From JAOEGB01 sp041262585 (GTDB lineage Bacteria; Actinomycetota; Actinomycetes; Streptosporangiales; Streptosporangiaceae): 64,000 nt of DNA. Positions 17,898 to 25,386 of the stretch are shown piece by piece (position 1 is the stretch's first letter; the number at the start of each line of letters is the position of its first letter). Position numbers and translations under genes: made by a program. The stretch covers positions 1 through 64,000 of the forward strand of contig NZ_JBGCBZ010000010.1 in the NCBI RefSeq assembly GCF_041262585.1, in the 5' to 3' direction. Below the pieces are notes generated by a model. That model did no database searches and was not told the DNA's origin. It was given only the letters and a program-made list of their open reading frames with translations.

Positions 17898-19154
17898 ATG
17901 GCGGAACGCCTTCGGATTCCCGAGGTCGTGATCGACTGGCGTGCTCGGGGATTCCTGGAGCCCGGGTTCCTGGAGCCCGGGTTCCTGGAGTCCGGGGGTC
18001 CGGTCTCCGGGGCGGACTTCGCGGCCGCCCGTCACTCCCTCTTCGACGGCTCGTTCACCTGGCCGATCATGGTGGCGAAGCGGGCGGAGCTGGAGCACAA
18101 CGTCGCCACGCTGGCGCGCTTCACCCGCGACCACGGGCTGGCCTTCGCGCCGCACGGCAAGACGACGATGTCCCCTGAGCTCTTCCAGGCGCAGCTCGAC
18201 GCCGGGGCGTGGGGCATCAGCGCCGCGACCGCCGGCCAGGCGCTGGTCTACCGCGAGCTCGGCGTCCCGCGCGTGCTGCTCGCCAACGAGATCTTGGACG
18301 CCGGAGCGCTTCGCCGGCTGGCGGGCGAGCTGGACGGCTTCGAGTTCCTCTGCTTCGTCGACTCCGTGGAAGGCGTCCGGGCCCTGGACGAGGCGGCGAG
18401 CGGGACGCCGTTCCGCGTGCTGGTCGAGCTGGGGCACGCCGGCGGCCGGACCGGCTGCCGCGGCCTCGCCGAGCTGCTGAAGGTGGCCGACGCCGTCCGG
18501 GCCTCCTCCGGCGTACGGCTGGCCGGGGCGGCCTGTTACGAGGGCACTCAGCCCGGCGCGGACGAGGTCCGGGCGTTTCTGCGCGAGTTCCGGGAGGCGG
18601 CCCACGCGGTCGCCCCGCTCGTCGACGGCCAGATGGTGCTCTCCGCGGGCGGGAGCGCCTGGTTCGACCTGGTGGCCGAGGAACTGGCGGATCTGGCGGG
18701 GCCACAGGCCGAGACCGGCCTGGACGCTCTCGTGATCCTGCGGAGCGGCGCCTACATCGCCCACGACGACGGCTTCTATCGGGAGCGCACGCCGTACAAC
18801 CGCCTGGAGGGCGAGCTTCGGCCGGCGCTGGAGGTCTGGGCGCAGGTGCTCTCGGTCCCGGAGCCCGGCCTCATCCTCGTTGGCATGGGCAAGCGTGACG
18901 TTCCGTACGACCTGGAGATGCCGTTCCCCCGTGCGGTACGGCGCGGCCCGGAGGGGGCGGCCGTGCCGCTCGACGGGGTGACGGTCGCGAAGGTCCAGGA
19001 CCAGCACGCGTACCTCACGGGAGACGGGCTGCGGCCGGGCGACCTGGTGTCGTTCGGCATCTCGCATCCGTGCACGGCCTTCGACAAATGGCGGATCATG
19101 CCAGTGGTCGACGACGACTATGTCGTGATTGATTTGATCAGCACTTATTTCTAG
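17898..19154 (+). CDS. D-threonine-aldolase-like PLP enzyme
   Basis: A 418-residue fold-type III PLP protein of the D-threonine aldolase / D-amino-acid deaminase group. It has the PLP-lysine region AFAPHGKTTMSPEL, ISAATAGQALVYRELG, LVELGHAGGRTGCRG and near the C-terminus ISHPCTAFDKW with conserved His and Cys that bind the metal. Such enzymes cleave or deaminate D-hydroxy amino acids. The ATG at 17898 lies 7 nt after a G-run; ATG 17883 and GTG 17892 are alternatives. Residues about 16-32 hold three tandem GFLE(P/S)G units from a 15-bp repeat. RidA and an unknown gene follow closely. Confidence 0.85.
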   Translation: MAERLRIPEVVIDWRARGFLEPGFLEPGFLESGGPVSGADFAAARHSLFDGSFTWPIMVAKRAELEHNVATLARFTRDHGLAFAPHGKTTMSPELFQAQLDAGAWGISAATAGQALVYRELGVPRVLLANEILDAGALRRLAGELDGFEFLCFVDSVEGVRALDEAASGTPFRVLVELGHAGGRTGCRGLAELLKVADAVRASSGVRLAGAACYEGTQPGADEVRAFLREFREAAHAVAPLVDGQMVLSAGGSAWFDLVAEELADLAGPQAETGLDALVILRSGAYIAHDDGFYRERTPYNRLEGELRPALEVWAQVLSVPEPGLILVGMGKRDVPYDLEMPFPRAVRRGPEGAAVPLDGVTVAKVQDQHAYLTGDGLRPGDLVSFGISHPCTAFDKWRIMPVVDDDYVVIDLISTYF

Positions 19155-19193
19155 GCACGTTATTTCGTGGCAACGCTATTTCTGGGAGTGAAC

Positions 19194-19580
19194 ATGGGCG
19201 GCAAGCAGGAGATCAAGACCACCTCGGGCGCGCAGCCGGTCGCGGCGTACTCGCAGGGGCTGGTCGTGGGGGACTTCGTCTACACCTCGGGCATGGGCCC
19301 GCTGGACCCGGTGACCGGCGAGGTCGTCGGCGACGACGTGGCGGCCCAGACCCACCAGACCCTGCGGAACCTCGGGGCGGTCCTGGAGGCCCAGGGCCTG
19401 ACCTTCGACGACGTGGTGAAGGCGACCGTCCACCTGCAGAACCTGAAGGACGACTTCGCGGCCTACAACGAGGTCTACAAGTCCTACTTCACCGAGCCGT
19501 ATCCGGTCCGGACCACGGTCGGCTCGGACCTGATGAACATCCTCGTCGAGATCGACTTCGTGGCCTACAAGGGTCACTGA
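19194..19580 (+). CDS. ridA: RidA-family enamine/imine deaminase
   Basis: A 128-residue YjgF/YER057c/UK114-family protein that hydrolyses reactive 2-aminoacrylate-type enamines released by PLP enzymes. It has YSQGLVVGDFVYTSG, a central helix, KATVHLQNLKDDFAAYNEVY and PVRTTVG with the conserved arginine. It follows the D-threonine-aldolase-like gene by 39 bp, which fits a role in clearing that enzyme's imine product. The start at 19194 follows GGGAG; an earlier in-frame ATG at 19167 adds nine residues without a ribosome site. Confidence 0.92.
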   Translation: MGGKQEIKTTSGAQPVAAYSQGLVVGDFVYTSGMGPLDPVTGEVVGDDVAAQTHQTLRNLGAVLEAQGLTFDDVVKATVHLQNLKDDFAAYNEVYKSYFTEPYPVRTTVGSDLMNILVEIDFVAYKGH

Positions 19581-19582
19581 CG

Positions 19583-20791
19583 ATGGACAGCGCCCTTTAC
19601 GCCTTCGTTGAGGACTTCCGCGGCGAGGGCGTGGACAAAGTCCTGGACCGCGTCTCGGCGTACGGCGTGCGGGGCGTGACCATCGCCGCCACCTCCCACC
19701 AGGCGAGGGACGTGACGCCGCACGGCTCGTCCCGGCTCACGTTCCGGCGCGACGGGGTGCACTTCGTCCCGCCGGAGGACGTCTTCGCCGGGGTGCGGCT
19801 GGCGCCCCCGGTGCAGGAGGGAGCGGAGGAGGAGCCGGTCGCCGAGATCCGCCGGGCGTGCGCCGGCCGGGGGCTGAAGCTCCATGCCCGGGCGGTGTTC
19901 CTGCACAACACCACCGTCGGCCTGGCCAACCTCGATGTCACCGTGCAGAACTGCTTCGGCGACCGGGGCTCCCCGGCCGACCTGTGCCCGTCGCACCCCG
20001 ACGTCCGGGCGTACGCGGTGGCGCTGGCGCGCGCCGTCGCACGGCAGGGCGCGGACAGCGTGGTGGCCGAATCGCTGCATTTCGGGGCGTTTGCGCACGG
20101 CTACCACCACGAGCGCTGTTTCGTGGCCCTCGGCCCGATGGACGCCTTCCTGTTCGGCCTGTGCTTCTGCGGCCACTGCATGCGGCGGGCGGCCGACCTC
20201 GGGGTGAACGCCGACGTCGCGAGGGAGGAGGGCGCCCGGATCGTCTCGGGCGTCCTGGACGGCGACCCGCCGGCCCAGGGCGAGGTGACCCGTGCGGCTC
20301 TCACGGCCTACGCCGGGCCCGAGGTGGTGGCCTACGCGCGGGCCCGCTCGGAGAGCGTCACGTCGCTGGTGGGCGAGGTGTCGTCCGCGGTGACGGCCGA
20401 GGGGTCGATGCTGACGTTCATGGACGCCACCGGGGCGTGGAAGGGCTACGCGGACGGCCTGCCGCCCGCCGGGCTCGCCGCGCACGACGCCTGGCAGCTC
20501 GGCGTGGACCTGGTCGCCCTCGGCGACCTCGTGCCGTCGTTCGCGGTGCCGGCCTACGCCAGGGACGCGGCCCGGGTCGCCGACGACGTGGCGGCCTACC
20601 AGCGGTCGGTCGGCAAGGACAGGGAGCTGCGCGCCGTCCTGCGGCCGGGCCTGCCGGACACCGACTCCGAGGACCGGCTGGCCGCCAAGGTCCGCGCCGC
20701 CAGGGCGGCCGGAGCCCAGGCCGTCGACTTCTACGCCTACGGCCTGGCCCCCTTCGACGTGCTCAACCGCATCCCCGCGGCCCTGCGTTAG
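19583..20791 (+). CDS. uncharacterised protein of the D-amino-acid cluster with CxCxxC motif
   Basis: A 402-residue soluble protein starting 2 bp after ridA, so certainly in its operon. I do not recognise the family. Strands followed by short motifs (GVTIAATSH, LKLHARAVFLHN, DSVVAESLHFG, MLTFMDATG, VDFYAYGLAPFD) suggest a TIM barrel. Position about 195-200 has FCGHC preceded by C, giving CxCxxC as seen in some family-10-like glycosidase relatives, and possibly binding metal. Its cluster with a PLP lyase, RidA and probably a D-aminoacylase suggests catabolism of a modified amino acid or amino sugar. Function unproved. Confidence 0.75.
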   Translation: MDSALYAFVEDFRGEGVDKVLDRVSAYGVRGVTIAATSHQARDVTPHGSSRLTFRRDGVHFVPPEDVFAGVRLAPPVQEGAEEEPVAEIRRACAGRGLKLHARAVFLHNTTVGLANLDVTVQNCFGDRGSPADLCPSHPDVRAYAVALARAVARQGADSVVAESLHFGAFAHGYHHERCFVALGPMDAFLFGLCFCGHCMRRAADLGVNADVAREEGARIVSGVLDGDPPAQGEVTRAALTAYAGPEVVAYARARSESVTSLVGEVSSAVTAEGSMLTFMDATGAWKGYADGLPPAGLAAHDAWQLGVDLVALGDLVPSFAVPAYARDAARVADDVAAYQRSVGKDRELRAVLRPGLPDTDSEDRLAAKVRAARAAGAQAVDFYAYGLAPFDVLNRIPAALR

Positions 20792-20836
20792 CGGGGTCGG
20801 CAGGGGTCAGCAGGGGTCAGCGGGACTGAGTCGCGC

Positions 20837-21832
20837 TCAGGCGGACTCGCGGACGACCAGCTCGGTGGGGAGGATCACGGGGCTGGCCGGGCCTCCCTGG
20901 AACAGGCCGAGCAGCAAGCGGACCATCGCGCCGGCCTGCTGGATGATCGGGTGCCTGACCGTGGTGAGCGGGGGCTCGGTGTAGCGGGCGGCCTCGATGT
21001 CGTCGAACCCGACCACCGCCACGTCGTCCGGGACCCGCCGCCCGGCCTGCCGCAGCGACTGGAGCGCGCCGATCGCCATGAGGTCGTTGCCGGCGAACAC
21101 GGCGTCGAGGCCGGGGTCGTCCTCCAGCAGTTGCCGCATGGCGGTCGCGCCCGATTCGCGGGTGAAGTCGCTGACGGCGACGATCGAGCGGCGGTCCGAG
21201 TCGCGCAGCGCGTTGCGGTATCCGGCCAGCCGGTCCTGACCCGCGATCATGTCCTGCGGCCCGGCGATCGTCGCGATGCGGCGGCGTCCCCGGCCGAGCA
21301 GGTGCCGCACCGCCTTCTCCGCGCCCCCCACGTTGTCGTTGTCGACGTACGGCAGGGCCACGGGCACGGCCGGCCTGCCGTACGAGACGACGGGGACGCC
21401 CATGCGGGCGATGGCGGCGGGCAGCGGGTCGGCGCCGTGCATCGAGATCAGCATGACGCCGTCGACGTGCCCGCTGGCGATGTAGCGCTCGATCCTGGCG
21501 TGGCTCTTGGGGGAGCCGGCCAGCATCAGCACGACCTGCTTGTCGGCGGCCTCCAGCTCCATGCTGGCCGAGCGGATGACCGTCGAGAACATCGGGTCGT
21601 CGGAGAAGACCCTGGTCGGCGGCTCCGAGACGACCAGGGCGATCGAGTCGGTCCGCTGGGTGACCAGGCTGCGCGCCGCCGAGTTGGGGACGTACCCCAG
21701 CTCGTCGACGGCGCGCATCACGGCGTCCCTGATCTGCGGAGTGACCGTGACCTGGCCGTTGACGACCCGGGAGACGGTCGCGCGGGACACCCCGGCCCGC
21801 GCGGCGACCGCCTCCAGAGTGGGTCGTTTCAT
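20837..21832 (-). CDS. LacI-family transcriptional regulator
   Basis: A 331-residue repressor-type protein. The N-terminal LacI helix-turn-helix is clear (TLEAVAARAGVSRATVSRVVNG) with hinge helix VPNSAARSLVTQRT, followed by a periplasmic-binding-protein-like sugar domain (DSIALVVSEP to the C-terminus). ATG at 21832 overlaps the stop of the GH1 remnant as ATGA, so it was once co-transcribed with a beta-glucosidase. Its target gene is now truncated; it may be orphaned or may control other sugar genes. Confidence 0.93.
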   Translation of the reverse strand: MKRPTLEAVAARAGVSRATVSRVVNGQVTVTPQIRDAVMRAVDELGYVPNSAARSLVTQRTDSIALVVSEPPTRVFSDDPMFSTVIRSASMELEAADKQVVLMLAGSPKSHARIERYIASGHVDGVMLISMHGADPLPAAIARMGVPVVSYGRPAVPVALPYVDNDNVGGAEKAVRHLLGRGRRRIATIAGPQDMIAGQDRLAGYRNALRDSDRRSIVAVSDFTRESGATAMRQLLEDDPGLDAVFAGNDLMAIGALQSLRQAGRRVPDDVAVVGFDDIEAARYTEPPLTTVRHPIIQQAGAMVRLLLGLFQGGPASPVILPTELVVRESA

Positions 21833-22074
21833 GCGTCCCCCTGTAGACCGTTGCGCCTGATGACTTCGCGATACCACAGGGCGCTGTCCTTGGGAATGCG
21901 CCGCTGCGTCTCGAATTCGATGTACACGATCCCGAACCTCTTGTGGGAACCGTAGGCCCACTCGAAGTTGTCCAGGAGCGACCATACGAGATAACCCCGT
22001 AGGTCCGCACCGGCGTTGATCGCGGCGTGCGAGGCGCGCAGGTGGCCGTCGAGGTACGCGAGCCGGTCGGCGTC
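21829..22074 (-). pseudogene. C-terminal remnant of GH1 beta-glucosidase
   Basis: About 81 residues encode the end of a glycoside hydrolase family 1 enzyme: DADRLAYLDGHL, GYLVWSLLDNFEWAYG, KRFGIVYIEF and KDSALWYREVI. Intact GH1 enzymes are about 450 residues, so roughly four fifths including both catalytic glutamates are gone. The remaining end abuts the CBM6 fragment on the other strand at about 22072. No start codon or promoter fits the fragment. The stop overlaps the lacI start. Confidence 0.88.
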
Positions 22075-22404
22075 GGCAAGAATGTCGGGGCCATCGCGAA
22101 CGGCGACTGGCTGCGGTTCGACAACGTCAGGTTCGGCACCACCGCGGGCGCGCAGTTCAAGGCGAGGGTCGCGTCCGGAGCGACGGGCGGCGTCAGCGGC
22201 CTCGTGGAGGTCAGGCTGGACAGCCGCGCCAACGCTCCCATCGGCGGCTTCGCCATCGGCAACACCGGCGGATGGCAGAGCTGGCAGACCGTCCCGGCCA
22301 ACATCACAGGCGTCACCGGGACGCACACCGTCTACCTCACCTTCACGAGCGGCCAGCCCGCCGACTTCGTGAACCTCAACTGGTTCACCTTCTCGACGAG
22401 CTAG
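22072..22404 (+). pseudogene. C-terminal CBM6 remnant of a secreted glycoside hydrolase
   Basis: About 110 residues of a carbohydrate-binding module family 6 domain: KNVGAIANGDWLRFDNV, GLVEVRLDS, TGGWQSWQTV and FVNLNWFTF before the stop. Such modules end secreted xylanases and arabinofuranosidases. The catalytic part and signal peptide are missing. The left edge is fused head-to-head to the GH1 remnant, as expected if a deletion removed the 5' halves and shared promoter of two divergent genes. Confidence 0.85.
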
Positions 22405-22421
22405 CCGACGCGGGGCCCGTG

Positions 22422-22462
22422 GGAGACGATGGCGGGAATACCTCTTCTCCGCCATCGTCTCC
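22422..22462. terminator. strong hairpin after CBM6 remnant
   Basis: GGAGACGATGGCGG and its exact complement form a 14-bp stem with a 13-nt loop, 18 bp after the CBM6 stop. Likely terminator of the former glycosidase gene. Confidence 0.75.
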
Positions 22463-22487
22463 GGTCACCCCGGACCCACAGACGCGG

Positions 22488-22530
22488 CCTGCGCGGGGAC
22501 GTTTCCTGGACCTTTTCGTCCCCGCGCAGG
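22488..22530. terminator. second strong hairpin in convergent gap
   Basis: CCTGCGCGGGGACG and its exact complement form a 14-bp stem with a 15-nt loop that includes TTTT. It lies between the two neighbouring hairpins. Confidence 0.65.
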
Positions 22531-22581
22531 TCGCCCCATCGCCCCGTGCTTTTACGCGGCGGAGGTCGAGCCGTCGCCCGA

Positions 22582-22608
22582 TCCAGGTACGGCACCGCCG
22601 TACCTGGA
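22582..22608. terminator. hairpin downstream of DUF5666-like gene
   Basis: TCCAGGTACGG and its complement form an 11-bp stem with a 5-nt loop, ending 10 bp past the reverse-strand stop at 22618. Likely terminator of that gene. Confidence 0.7.
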
Positions 22609-22617
22609 ATGGGGCGC

Positions 22618-23415
22618 TTACCCGGTGGGCGGGATGGTCTCCGGAGACACCGTCTCGCTCGGCACGGGCGATGCCGGCGGCACGCCGGTCGTCTCCGGGC
22701 TCGGCGGCGGGACCACGGCCGTCGGCGCGGTGGCCTCCGGGCTCGGCGGCACCACGGTCGCGGTGGCCGTGGGCGACGCCGTCTCCGGAGCGTGAGCGGC
22801 CCACGGAGGCCACGGAGGCCGGCTCAGGTCCGTGATGACGACCGCCGCGGCCGAGCTGCCCTGGCCGGTGCTGATCACCCAGACGGTGTCGCCGGACTTC
22901 ACCCCTGTCAGCCCCTCACGCCCGGCGCTGACCCGGGTGTTGTCGCCGATGGTGTACGTGCGCGCGAAGCCGTCCTCGCTCCTGACCGAGATCGAGGTCT
23001 GCTCGATCGAGGTGACCAGTCCGGTCTGCGTCGTGACGGTCTGGTAGCCGCCGTCAGTCCGGACCACCAGCTGGCCGTGGAGCGCGCCGAACGGCCCCTG
23101 GAGCGGCCGCGTGCTGGTCGGGCTCGGCGAGGGCGGGCCCGGAGGCACGGCCGGTGGGCTCGCGGTTTCAGCCGGCGGGCTCACCTCCGGGGCGGGCGGA
23201 CTCGGGACCCCGGGAGCCGTCACCGTCTCCGTAGGAACCGGAGTGGGCTGGCCCTGTCCGCTGACCTGACCGGCCGAGGTGCCCGCGACGGCCACCCCGG
23301 CGCCTGTGGCCACCACCACCGCTGTGGCGACTCCGAGAAGAAGCCGGCGTGGAGCCCGCCGTCCTGGCGGCTCGTCGCGCGGGAACTCGGGTGGACTGAA
23401 TTCGGGATCAGGCAT
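22618..23415 (-). CDS. membrane-anchored proline-rich DUF5666-like protein
   Basis: A 265-residue protein: cytoplasmic proline-rich start, one membrane helix (about 24-45, LLLGVATAVVVATGAGVAVAG), a Pro/Ser/Thr-rich spacer, a small beta domain (LHGQLVVRTDGGYQTVTTQTG, VTSIEQTSISVRSEDG, YTIGDNTRV, VKSGDTVWVIS) like DUF5666, then another long Pro/Ser/Thr tail. It should face outward and span the wall. ATG at 23415 follows GGAGGGA. Function unknown; the repeat-rich tails suggest a cell-surface role. Confidence 0.75.
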   Translation of the reverse strand: MPDPEFSPPEFPRDEPPGRRAPRRLLLGVATAVVVATGAGVAVAGTSAGQVSGQGQPTPVPTETVTAPGVPSPPAPEVSPPAETASPPAVPPGPPSPSPTSTRPLQGPFGALHGQLVVRTDGGYQTVTTQTGLVTSIEQTSISVRSEDGFARTYTIGDNTRVSAGREGLTGVKSGDTVWVISTGQGSSAAAVVITDLSRPPWPPWAAHAPETASPTATATVVPPSPEATAPTAVVPPPSPETTGVPPASPVPSETVSPETIPPTG

Positions 23416-23674
23416 CGGAATGCTCCCTCCAGTGGTCGCTGGTGCGTGGCTCAAACGCCACGGGCTTATGCGTTTCGTACGCATTTGGAGGTGTTCTGAA
23501 GTCACGGTCGCGAACGGGCGCGATCTCGTTGGCCTGGTGTCCGGAACCGCGACGGTCCGCCACCGGCGAGGCCGCCTTCCGGGGGCTTTCCCGGCCGGTC
23601 CGGCCCTGTGAAGTGTCGTGGTCCGCAGTCAGCCGCCGCGATGAGCTGGTCGGCGTGCTCTCGGATCCCTTCGC

Positions 23675-23875
23675 GGCCCTACCCCTTCGAGCACTGCGCT
23701 CACCGCCCTGTCGGTAAAGTCCTCATCCAGGGCCGATTGCCGGAACACGACCCGCAACCAGACGGCGCCTGCGAGCAGATCGACGACCGGCACACCCTCG
23801 ATGGTGAGGCCCCTCGTACCCCTTCTCGGCGACCAGTTCGAGGGTCGCGTCGAGGATGTCCTGCTTCTTGCGCGG
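23675..23875 (-). pseudogene. TetR regulator relic with frameshift and internal deletion
   Basis: Reverse-strand translation gives PRKKQDILDATLELVAEKGYEG (23812-23875 approximately), the start of a TetR helix-turn-helix, then after a frameshift near 23809 LTIEGV joined directly to PVVDLLAGAVWLRVVFRQ and DEDFTDRAVSAVLEGV, which is the C-terminal end of the family. The recognition helix and most of the ligand domain are absent. A normal TetR is about 190-200 residues; here about 65 remain in two frames. Confidence 0.75.
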
Positions 23876-24023
23876 CCAACCGCCTGAGCCTGTACGGCTT
23901 TCGCAGGGCACTGCCGGGACCGGCGGGGAAGGCGTTCGCCGCGGGCGGGGTGGGGGCAAGATCGTTCCCGCGCGAGCCGTACACGACTGTGAAGGGCCGG
24001 TTCGCGCGCGGCCGACCCGGGCT

Positions 24024-24416
24024 TCATGACGCCGGGGCGGTCCCCTTGGCGAGGTCGCGGACGACCTCGATCAGCTCGGCCGGGTCGAAGGGCTTGGTGA
24101 GGTACGCGTCGACCCCGATGCCGAGGCCGCGCCGCCTGTCGTCCTCCTGGGCCCGAGCCGTGATCAGCACGACCTTGATGTGGCTGGTGCTCTGGTCCGT
24201 TCTCAACCTGGTGGCCGTCTCCCAGCCGTCCAGGCGCGGCATCATCACGTCCAGGGTGATCACATCCGGATCCACGTCATGAACGCGATCAAGGCAGTCC
24301 TGCCCGTCGAACGCGGTCTCCACCTCGAACCCTTCCAAGGTCAGGTTGACCGCGATGAGTTGCCGGATGACCTCGTCGTCATCCACGACCAGCACGCGTC
24401 CCATAAGCTCGCTCAC
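24024..24416 (-). CDS. single-domain response regulator
   Basis: About 130 residues forming only a CheY-like receiver: acidic pocket VVDDDE, phospho-acceptor aspartate in DVITLDVMMPRLDG, switch threonine in VVLITARAQ and lysine in LTKPFDPAEL. There is no output domain, so it must act by protein contact or in a phosphorelay. Start is GTG 24416 or ATG 24404; neither has a strong ribosome site. It diverges from the tRNA-Arg gene, an arrangement also found in other actinomycetes. No partner kinase is adjacent. Confidence 0.9.
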   Translation of the reverse strand: MSELMGRVLVVDDDEVIRQLIAVNLTLEGFEVETAFDGQDCLDRVHDVDPDVITLDVMMPRLDGWETATRLRTDQSTSHIKVVLITARAQEDDRRRGLGIGVDAYLTKPFDPAELIEVVRDLAKGTAPAS

Positions 24417-24546
24417 GGCCGCCAAGCTAGCCCCTGAACCGGGGTTCACGGTGGGGTTTTGGACATCTGTATTTGGATCGGTCCCCCAGCCGTCATATCG
24501 TGGTGACAAGCGCCCTCCAAGTGCTGGTAGCCTTGTCACTCGTTGA

Positions 24547-24618
24547 GCCCCCTTAGCTCAGGGGATAGAGCACCGGCCTCCGGAGCCGGGAGCGCAAGTT
24601 CGAATCTTGCAGGGGGCA
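24547..24618 (+). tRNA. tRNA-Arg (CCG)
   Basis: A 72-nt cloverleaf: acceptor GCCCCCT/AGGGGGC with discriminator A, D stem GCTC/GAGC, anticodon stem CCGGC/GCCGG with loop CTCCGGA giving anticodon CCG, T stem GCAAG/CTTGC with loop TTCGAAT. CCA is not encoded. It reads CGG arginine codons. A decayed tyrosine integrase lies just past its 3' end, marking it as a past integration site. Confidence 0.96.
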
Positions 24619-24668
24619 CACACTCTTGATCAGCGGAAACACCCGCTGACCAGGACGAACGACACAGA

Positions 24669-24706
24669 AACGGGCGGGTCTCCAGTCTCACGGAGTCCCG
24701 CCCGTT
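24669..24706 (+). terminator. tRNA-Arg terminator
   Basis: AACGGGCGGG and CCCGCCCGTT form a perfect 10-bp stem, with an inner CTCC/GGAG pairing, 50 bp after the tRNA. TTCTCATT follows. Confidence 0.8.
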
Positions 24707-24749
24707 CTCATTGACGCTCGCTGGTTGTGGACCAGTCGTGGACCAGCTC

Positions 24750-24932
24750 TCACGGGTCAACGGCCTCTATCCGGCGGTTGTTCTGCTCCTGGCGGCCATC
24801 GAGGCACTTGGGTCGTAGGGGCGGCTGGGCCACCTGCTGAGGGGTGAAGGCAAAGCGGCGTGCCTCCTCCCGCGCTCGGGAGCAGGTGGAAGCGCCGCGG
24901 ACATTGGCAGCTTCAGAACCAGGCATCGCGAT
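24750..24932 (-). pseudogene. tyrosine integrase relic beside tRNA-Arg
   Basis: Reverse-strand translation shows EEARRFAFTPQQVAQPPLRP joined directly to KCLDGRQEQNNRRIEAVD before a stop. In actinobacterial tyrosine integrases the first part precedes the RPYDLRHA box and the second follows the catalytic tyrosine region, so the HxxR and Tyr catalytic block has been deleted in frame. The relic ends about 130 bp from the tRNA-Arg 3' end, the usual site for an integrase of an element inserted in a tRNA. Recognition is from memory of the family. Confidence 0.6.
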
Positions 24933-25386
24933 GCGGGGGGACGGGGACAAATCCTGGCCCGCACGTTCCACCGTGTATCAGTTCCGCTCCTCGCGCATAC
25001 AAAGGTTCGCTTCCTCATGATGCCCCTTTGTCGCTGGGAATCCGAGACTTTGCCCTGTCGTCCCGCCGCTCAAGCGGGTCTGCCGGGGCGAGCTGTGAAC
25101 GCGGCAGAGCAGTGGAGAAGGCGCACGCCGCGGCGGACGCTTCGCCCGACGTCCAGTTGATCGATTGGCGACGTTGTACGGCCGGACGTGACGTCGAAAA
25201 GCGTAAACCAAGTGTCACTTGGTGATCGTCGTTGCATGAAGGGCTGGATCGATCACCTGCATACGGTGGCTCCCGGTATTTATCCGCATTCCGGCTGCGT
25301 GAGGATTTCTACGCAGATCTCCCCAGGAATCGCTTCTAGCGTGTCCGTCGAATCGTTGTCCTCTAACAATCGAGAAGGAAGTTTCG
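24933..25386. other. accessory intergenic region after integrase relic
   Basis: No intact gene is seen. The only clear structure is the palindrome ACCAAGTG-T-CACTTGGT at 25207-25223. Composition is less GC-rich than the surroundings near 25250-25390, where the promoter of the protease gene should lie. Confidence 0.5.
25207..25223. promoter_or_regulatory. 17-bp palindrome, candidate operator
   Basis: ACCAAGTG and CACTTGGT flank a single T, a perfect 8-bp inverted repeat 164 bp upstream of the secreted protease gene. The form suits a dimeric repressor or activator. No dedicated regulator is adjacent. Confidence 0.45.

Noticed and set aside
24536..24760. Small reverse frame across the tRNA-Arg
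   Set aside because: Its PARFELALPAPEAGALSPELRG-like peptide is the well-known translation of a tRNA antisense strand, not a protein.
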